Shown here piece by piece: positions 4,772 through 7,506 of a stretch of DNA of 7,506 nucleotides; within the stretch, counting starts at the first letter, position 1, and every line of letters begins with the position of its first letter. The notes beneath the pieces are model-generated. The model had not been told where the DNA came from and did no database searches. It saw only the letters and a list, made by a program, of their open reading frames with translations. This stretch comes from JAHZFN01 sp965149945 (lineage in GTDB: Bacteria > Bacillota > Dehalobacteriia > UBA4068 > UBA4997): assembly GCA_965149945.1 (NCBI GenBank), contig CBCTTQ010000044.1, positions 1 through 7,506 of the forward strand. The letters are read 5' to 3'. A program made the position numbers and the translations under genes.

Positions 4772-6093
4772 GAGCAAGAACACCCCAATCCTTTTATCTG
4801 AATCAATGTTTTGGTATCTTTTTCTTCCAAATAAGCTTCCTTCAACAAATCCATCAAACGACAAATTCCGCTGAACCCATAAAATCCACCACCGTCAATG
4901 ATATTGACAAAATGCGATGTTCCCGTAAAATAAGCTGCTTTCTGACCGATGGCAACTGTTTTTTCTGCTACACGGCGGTCCAATACTCGCATCTTTACAT
5001 GTACGGTAGCAGCCAATTCCAAATCGGGACAATGCTCTTGTAACCAGAGAAAATCTGCTTTTTCTTCGCCGCTAAGACTGTCCACATAAACCCGCTCTAC
5101 CCGAAAACCATGTTCCGCCAACAATCTCGCCAATCCCATGGGACGCATGGTAGCGGTATAATCGATCGTTATGGGAGTATTTCCCAATAATGTCCGCGCT
5201 GTGTCCAAAGCCGTATCCGTTTCTTTTCTTACCTCGCTGTAATTCGGCAGAGGAATCTTCAGATAATCGGCAAATTTCGATAAATTTTCCTCTATTTCCT
5301 CATAGCTGTACGAAAGCGGCAGATACAACTGGCGCTGACCCAATGTTTTTTCTAAATATTCCGCGCCGGGCAGCGCCAACGGATGATAAGCAATATTCGC
5401 GGCGCTGGCTGCCATCATCTGAAATTCCTCATATGTATTGCAGCGGGTGATGTCACGAATGGCTACTCCCGCCATTTCCGCCAGCTGATACAATTCACAA
5501 CTTTCATCGGTGGGTAGATTGTTGCCGATAAGATTAAGCGATTGCGAATCTAACGCACGAGGATGCAACAATTTATACATATTACGCCGCAAAAGTTGAT
5601 CCGGGTTCAAACCGCTTTTCCGCATAACGGGAGTCATATAAGCATCGGTAAAATCAATGTCCGGATATTTGGCACGCAGCGTTTCATACACCAAATCCAA
5701 ATCACAGGCGATGAAATGATGAATACAACTGGTAAAAATCAACACCGCGCGCGGTTTAGGCTCTAACTGATCGATAATGTCCGAAACACCGTCAATGATC
5801 AAATTTTCCATATCTCCGTCCAACACATTGTTTTCACGAATAGCAACGGTAGAAAAACGATGTTCCGCGTGCATTTCCGCTGCCGTCAACACCACCCCGC
5901 GCAGACAACCCTGGGCACAGACAAAAATCTCATGACCTTCCGGCACCAACATACCGGTATGAACAATGTTCCAAGAACCGCGAGCCGGCGGACTGTATTC
6001 CAAACCGGAAACAAAAGGCGCGGGAAAAGACGCGTCTTTAATAGCAACCACGGCGCCGATCTCATTTTGTTTTCCGTTTACAGCTTTCAGCAT
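4768..6093 (-). CDS. Nitrogenase-like component 1, alpha-like (NifD-type) subunit
   Basis: A 441-aa subunit of a nitrogenase-like reductase that should receive electrons from the NifH-like protein encoded just upstream. The N-terminal part has VCAQGCLRGVV (Cys59, Cys63) and TSCIHHFIACDLD (Cys123, Cys130), placed like the cluster-binding cysteines of NifD; Cys123 aligns with NifD Cys154. The C-terminal GGGFYGFSGICRLMDLL matches the NifD stretch that holds His442 (PYHGFDGF), but Tyr405 stands in the His position. No cysteine appears in the region expected for NifD Cys275, so FeMo-cofactor binding is unlikely. The protein ends in GCSCS, an unusual Cys-x-Cys tail. The start is the ATG at 6093, 1 nt after the NifH-like stop, with GGAAAGGAG 7 nt upstream; a GTG at 6111 would destroy that site. 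It overlaps the beta-like gene by 4 nt. The family is clear; the function is not. Confidence 0.9.
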   Translation of the reverse strand: MLKAVNGKQNEIGAVVAIKDASFPAPFVSGLEYSPPARGSWNIVHTGMLVPEGHEIFVCAQGCLRGVVLTAAEMHAEHRFSTVAIRENNVLDGDMENLIIDGVSDIIDQLEPKPRAVLIFTSCIHHFIACDLDLVYETLRAKYPDIDFTDAYMTPVMRKSGLNPDQLLRRNMYKLLHPRALDSQSLNLIGNNLPTDESCELYQLAEMAGVAIRDITRCNTYEEFQMMAASAANIAYHPLALPGAEYLEKTLGQRQLYLPLSYSYEEIEENLSKFADYLKIPLPNYSEVRKETDTALDTARTLLGNTPITIDYTATMRPMGLARLLAEHGFRVERVYVDSLSGEEKADFLWLQEHCPDLELAATVHVKMRVLDRRVAEKTVAIGQKAAYFTGTSHFVNIIDGGGFYGFSGICRLMDLLKEAYLEEKDTKTLIQIKGLGCSCS

Positions 6094-6094
6094 A

Positions 6095-6856
6095 TCAGCA
6101 CTCCTTTCCACAGATTTTCAAGAGTTCTTTGGCCAGCTTTCTGTATTCATCCGCCATATCGCTCTGAGGAAACGCTTCGATGACAGTCTGCTGCAATTCT
6201 TCTGCTTGCCGCACCATTTCACTGAAAGAAAGCGTCCCCACGATTTCAGAATGAATGTCCGTTGCCAATTCCGCCACTTTTTCTTCTTCATTTTTCACAT
6301 TACGACGATTGAGAATCAAACCGCCCAAAGAAGCATATCCTCTGTCTTTAAAATTCTCTACTGCCATGGCAATATTGGCGGCGGCGTGAATAGCCATGTT
6401 TTCCCCGGAAGTCAAGATGAATACCCGGTCGGCATAACCACGGCGCATAGGCATGGAAAAGCCTCCGCAGACAACATCTCCCAGCACATCATAAAGCACC
6501 ACATCCGGTTGATATACTTCATAAGCGCCTTTTTCTTTAAGTTTTTCCAGCGCGGCAATAATGCCTCGACCGGCACAACCCAAACCGGGAGTGGGACCGC
6601 CGGCTTCTACACAGACCACGCCACCGTAACCGATGGTTACCATATCTTCCAAATTAAAGTCATTTTTTCTTTCTCGTACCAATTCCAAAACGGTATGCAT
6701 CGGCAAACCATGATGCAGATTCACCGTACTGTCCGCTTTGGGATCACAACCAATTTGCATTACCTTGAACCCCAAATCCGCTAACGCTGCCGCCACATTG
6801 GAAACAGTGGTAGATTTTCCGATGCCGCCTTTACCGTAAAATGCTAATTTTATCAT
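6095..6856 (-). CDS. NifH-like nitrogenase reductase (Fe protein / BchL-CfbC superfamily)
   Basis: A 253-aa ATP-dependent iron-sulfur reductase, slightly shorter than NifH (about 270-290 aa). As a homodimer it would hold one [4Fe-4S] cluster and pass electrons to the component-1 subunits encoded directly after it. It shows the P-loop GKGGIGKST (8-16), switch-like DPKADST (38-44), cluster ligand Cys94 in PGLGCAGRGI, Arg97 at the ADP-ribosylated Arg position of NifH, and the second ligand Cys130 in DVLGDVVCGGFSMPMR. The usual C-terminal NifH extension is reduced. AAAGGAG lies 7 nt before the ATG. The stop is 1 nt from the alpha-like start. Motifs alone do not separate NifH from chlorophyllide, F430 or other nitrogenase-like reductases; the divergent partners argue against true nitrogenase. 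Confidence 0.93.
   Translation of the reverse strand: MIKLAFYGKGGIGKSTTVSNVAAALADLGFKVMQIGCDPKADSTVNLHHGLPMHTVLELVRERKNDFNLEDMVTIGYGGVVCVEAGGPTPGLGCAGRGIIAALEKLKEKGAYEVYQPDVVLYDVLGDVVCGGFSMPMRRGYADRVFILTSGENMAIHAAANIAMAVENFKDRGYASLGGLILNRRNVKNEEEKVAELATDIHSEIVGTLSFSEMVRQAEELQQTVIEAFPQSDMADEYRKLAKELLKICGKEC
6101..6109 (-). promoter_or_regulatory. Ribosome binding site of the alpha-like subunit, inside the NifH-like gene
   Basis: GGAAAGGAG on the - strand, encoded in the last codons of the NifH-like gene and 7 nt before the ATG at 6093. It fixes that ATG as the start over the upstream in-frame GTG (6111). Confidence 0.8.
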
Positions 6857-6893
6857 TTTTCTACTCCTTTACTTTTCGTTTTTATTCATTTTC

Positions 6894-6921
6894 ACCATAT
6901 ACATTTTTTTAACCGTTTCAA
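6894..6921 (-). promoter_or_regulatory. Weak candidate promoter before the NifH-like gene
   Basis: TTGAAA (6916-6921) and TATGGT (6894-6899) with a 16-nt spacer, in the 105-nt AT-rich gap between the HydE-like stop and the NifH-like start. Match to sigma-A is partial. No hairpin terminator is visible in this gap, so read-through from the HydE-like gene is equally possible. Confidence 0.25.
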
Positions 6922-6961
6922 TTCTATTCTTTTCTACCTCATTACTGAAGATTTTTCTGTT

Positions 6962-7506
6962 TTAACGTTCTTGATAATCACCGCGGTCGATTACCAGTTC
7001 ATAACCGATCTCTTTCATATGTTCCCGCAGAATCCGCAGGCTTTCTCCGGCGTCATCGCCGGTCACCGCTTTGTTATCATACAACATGTAATCTTTTCGT
7101 ACATTCATGGGAGAAATATTAGGCATGATGACATTGCACCCCGCCAGCACCCCCTGCTGTCTGCCGTCTGCCCGCGCTGTTCCCAGCGCGGTGGTTGCCG
7201 GCAAAAGCACATTGGGCAACATCAACCGACAGAGGCTCATCAAAAACAGTGTCAAAGATACGCTGCCTGACGGCTGATCGGCAAAAGGCGTATCCTGATG
7301 AGACAAAAAGGGACCAATCCCAATCATTTCCGGCTGAAAATCCGCCATGTAAAGCATGTCTTGTACCAGGCAATCTACTGTTTGTCCCGGTGTTCCCACC
7401 ATGATGCCGCACCCTGTTTGATAGCCGATTTCCTTCAAATCCCTCAAGCAGTTCATTCGATGTTTCCAGCTCATCTCCGCAGGATGCAATTTTTTGTAAT
7501 GGGTTT
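6962..7506 (-). CDS. HydE-like radical SAM protein, C-terminal half (5' end beyond window)
   Basis: The last 180 or so residues of a radical S-adenosylmethionine enzyme closely resembling HydE, the [FeFe]-hydrogenase H-cluster maturase, in the BioB/PylB-type radical SAM group. Recognisable HydE stretches, in order, are KLHPAEMSWKHRMNCL, GYQTGCGIMVGTPGQT, MIGIGPFLSHQDTPFA, LLPATTALGT, GCNVIMPNISP and YMLYDNK. The reading frame continues unbroken to 7506, so the TTG at 7489 is not the start. The N-terminal CxxxCxxC motif that binds the catalytic cluster is outside the window and cannot be confirmed. The C-terminal cysteines that hold a second cluster in Thermotoga HydE are absent, as in many homologues. 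It lies 105 nt upstream of the NifH-like gene on the same strand. It could be a true H-cluster maturase or a paralogue dedicated to the nitrogenase-like system; HydF and HydG are not in the window. Confidence 0.85.
   Translation of the reverse strand, partial: THYKKLHPAEMSWKHRMNCLRDLKEIGYQTGCGIMVGTPGQTVDCLVQDMLYMADFQPEMIGIGPFLSHQDTPFADQPSGSVSLTLFLMSLCRLMLPNVLLPATTALGTARADGRQQGVLAGCNVIMPNISPMNVRKDYMLYDNKAVTGDDAGESLRILREHMKEIGYELVIDRGDYQER

Noticed and set aside
4772..4864. N-terminal extension of the beta-like subunit
   Set aside because: It would overlap the alpha-like gene by 97 nt in another frame, and the added residues show no family similarity. The ATGA-coupled start is far better.
5966..6784. 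272-aa open frame on the + strand
   Set aside because: It lies antisense to the NifH-like and alpha-like genes, has no ribosome site or recognisable domain, and reads as low-complexity Phe/His-rich sequence.
3617..6856. True nitrogenase (nifHDK)
   Set aside because: The component-1 subunits are too short and lack the FeMo-cofactor ligands and one P-cluster cysteine; no nifB or nifEN is visible. Only the reductase looks conventional.
3617..6856. Dark protochlorophyllide reductase (BchLNB) or F430 reductase (CfbCD)
   Set aside because: CfbCD has a single component-1 gene, and no tetrapyrrole-pathway genes are nearby. The alpha and beta motifs do not read as BchN/BchB to me. Not fully excluded without an alignment.
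6962..7489. Radical SAM gene starting at TTG 7489
   Set aside because: The frame continues to the window edge with HydE-like sequence (HYKK before LHP), so this is an internal codon and the gene is cut by the window.

Overview
The window looks like chromosome from a low-to-mid GC anaerobic member of the Bacillota. Pointers are strong AGGAGG-type ribosome sites, a consensus sigma-A promoter, a VanR/VanS-type two-component pair, a BioY biotin transporter with a BirA-like operator, a HydE-type radical SAM enzyme and a nitrogenase-superfamily operon. The class cannot be fixed from this sequence alone.

Layout. The left end (1-1105, + strand) holds the 3' end of a VanS-like sensor kinase and a complete VanR-like OmpR-family regulator, closed by a hairpin at 1110-1142. 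Everything to the right is on the - strand and converges on that hairpin. In - strand transcription order it reads: a HydE-like radical SAM protein (cut by the window edge at 7506); a NifH-like reductase; two nitrogenase component-1-like subunits, alpha-like then beta-like; a lipoprotein substrate-binding protein of the iron-chelate/cobalamin ABC family; an 18-bp terminator hairpin; and a separate bioY-DUF1284 unit with its own promoter and putative BirA operator.

The central interest is the nitrogenase-like block (3617-6856). The reductase keeps the P-loop and both [4Fe-4S] cysteines of NifH. Its stop lies 1 nt from the alpha start, and alpha and beta overlap by ATGA, so the three are surely co-translated. 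The component-1 subunits are small (441 and 384 aa). By my visual alignment they lack the FeMo-cofactor ligands (Tyr where NifD has His442, no evident Cys275), and beta has Pro where NifK has Cys153. This is therefore not a dinitrogenase but a divergent nitrogenase-like reductase whose substrate and cofactor cannot be read from the sequence. The adjacent HydE-like enzyme and metal-chelate binding protein suggest, as inference only, roles in cofactor assembly and in uptake of the metal complex or substrate.

Regulation visible in the sequence: a perfect TTGACA-17-TATAAT promoter overlapped by an imperfect BirA-type dyad before bioY; a second BirA-like dyad with the identical half-site 182 bp away; a near-perfect 20-bp palindrome upstream of a -10 element before the binding-protein gene; and translational coupling throughout. 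No tRNA, rRNA, CRISPR array or mobile element was seen.
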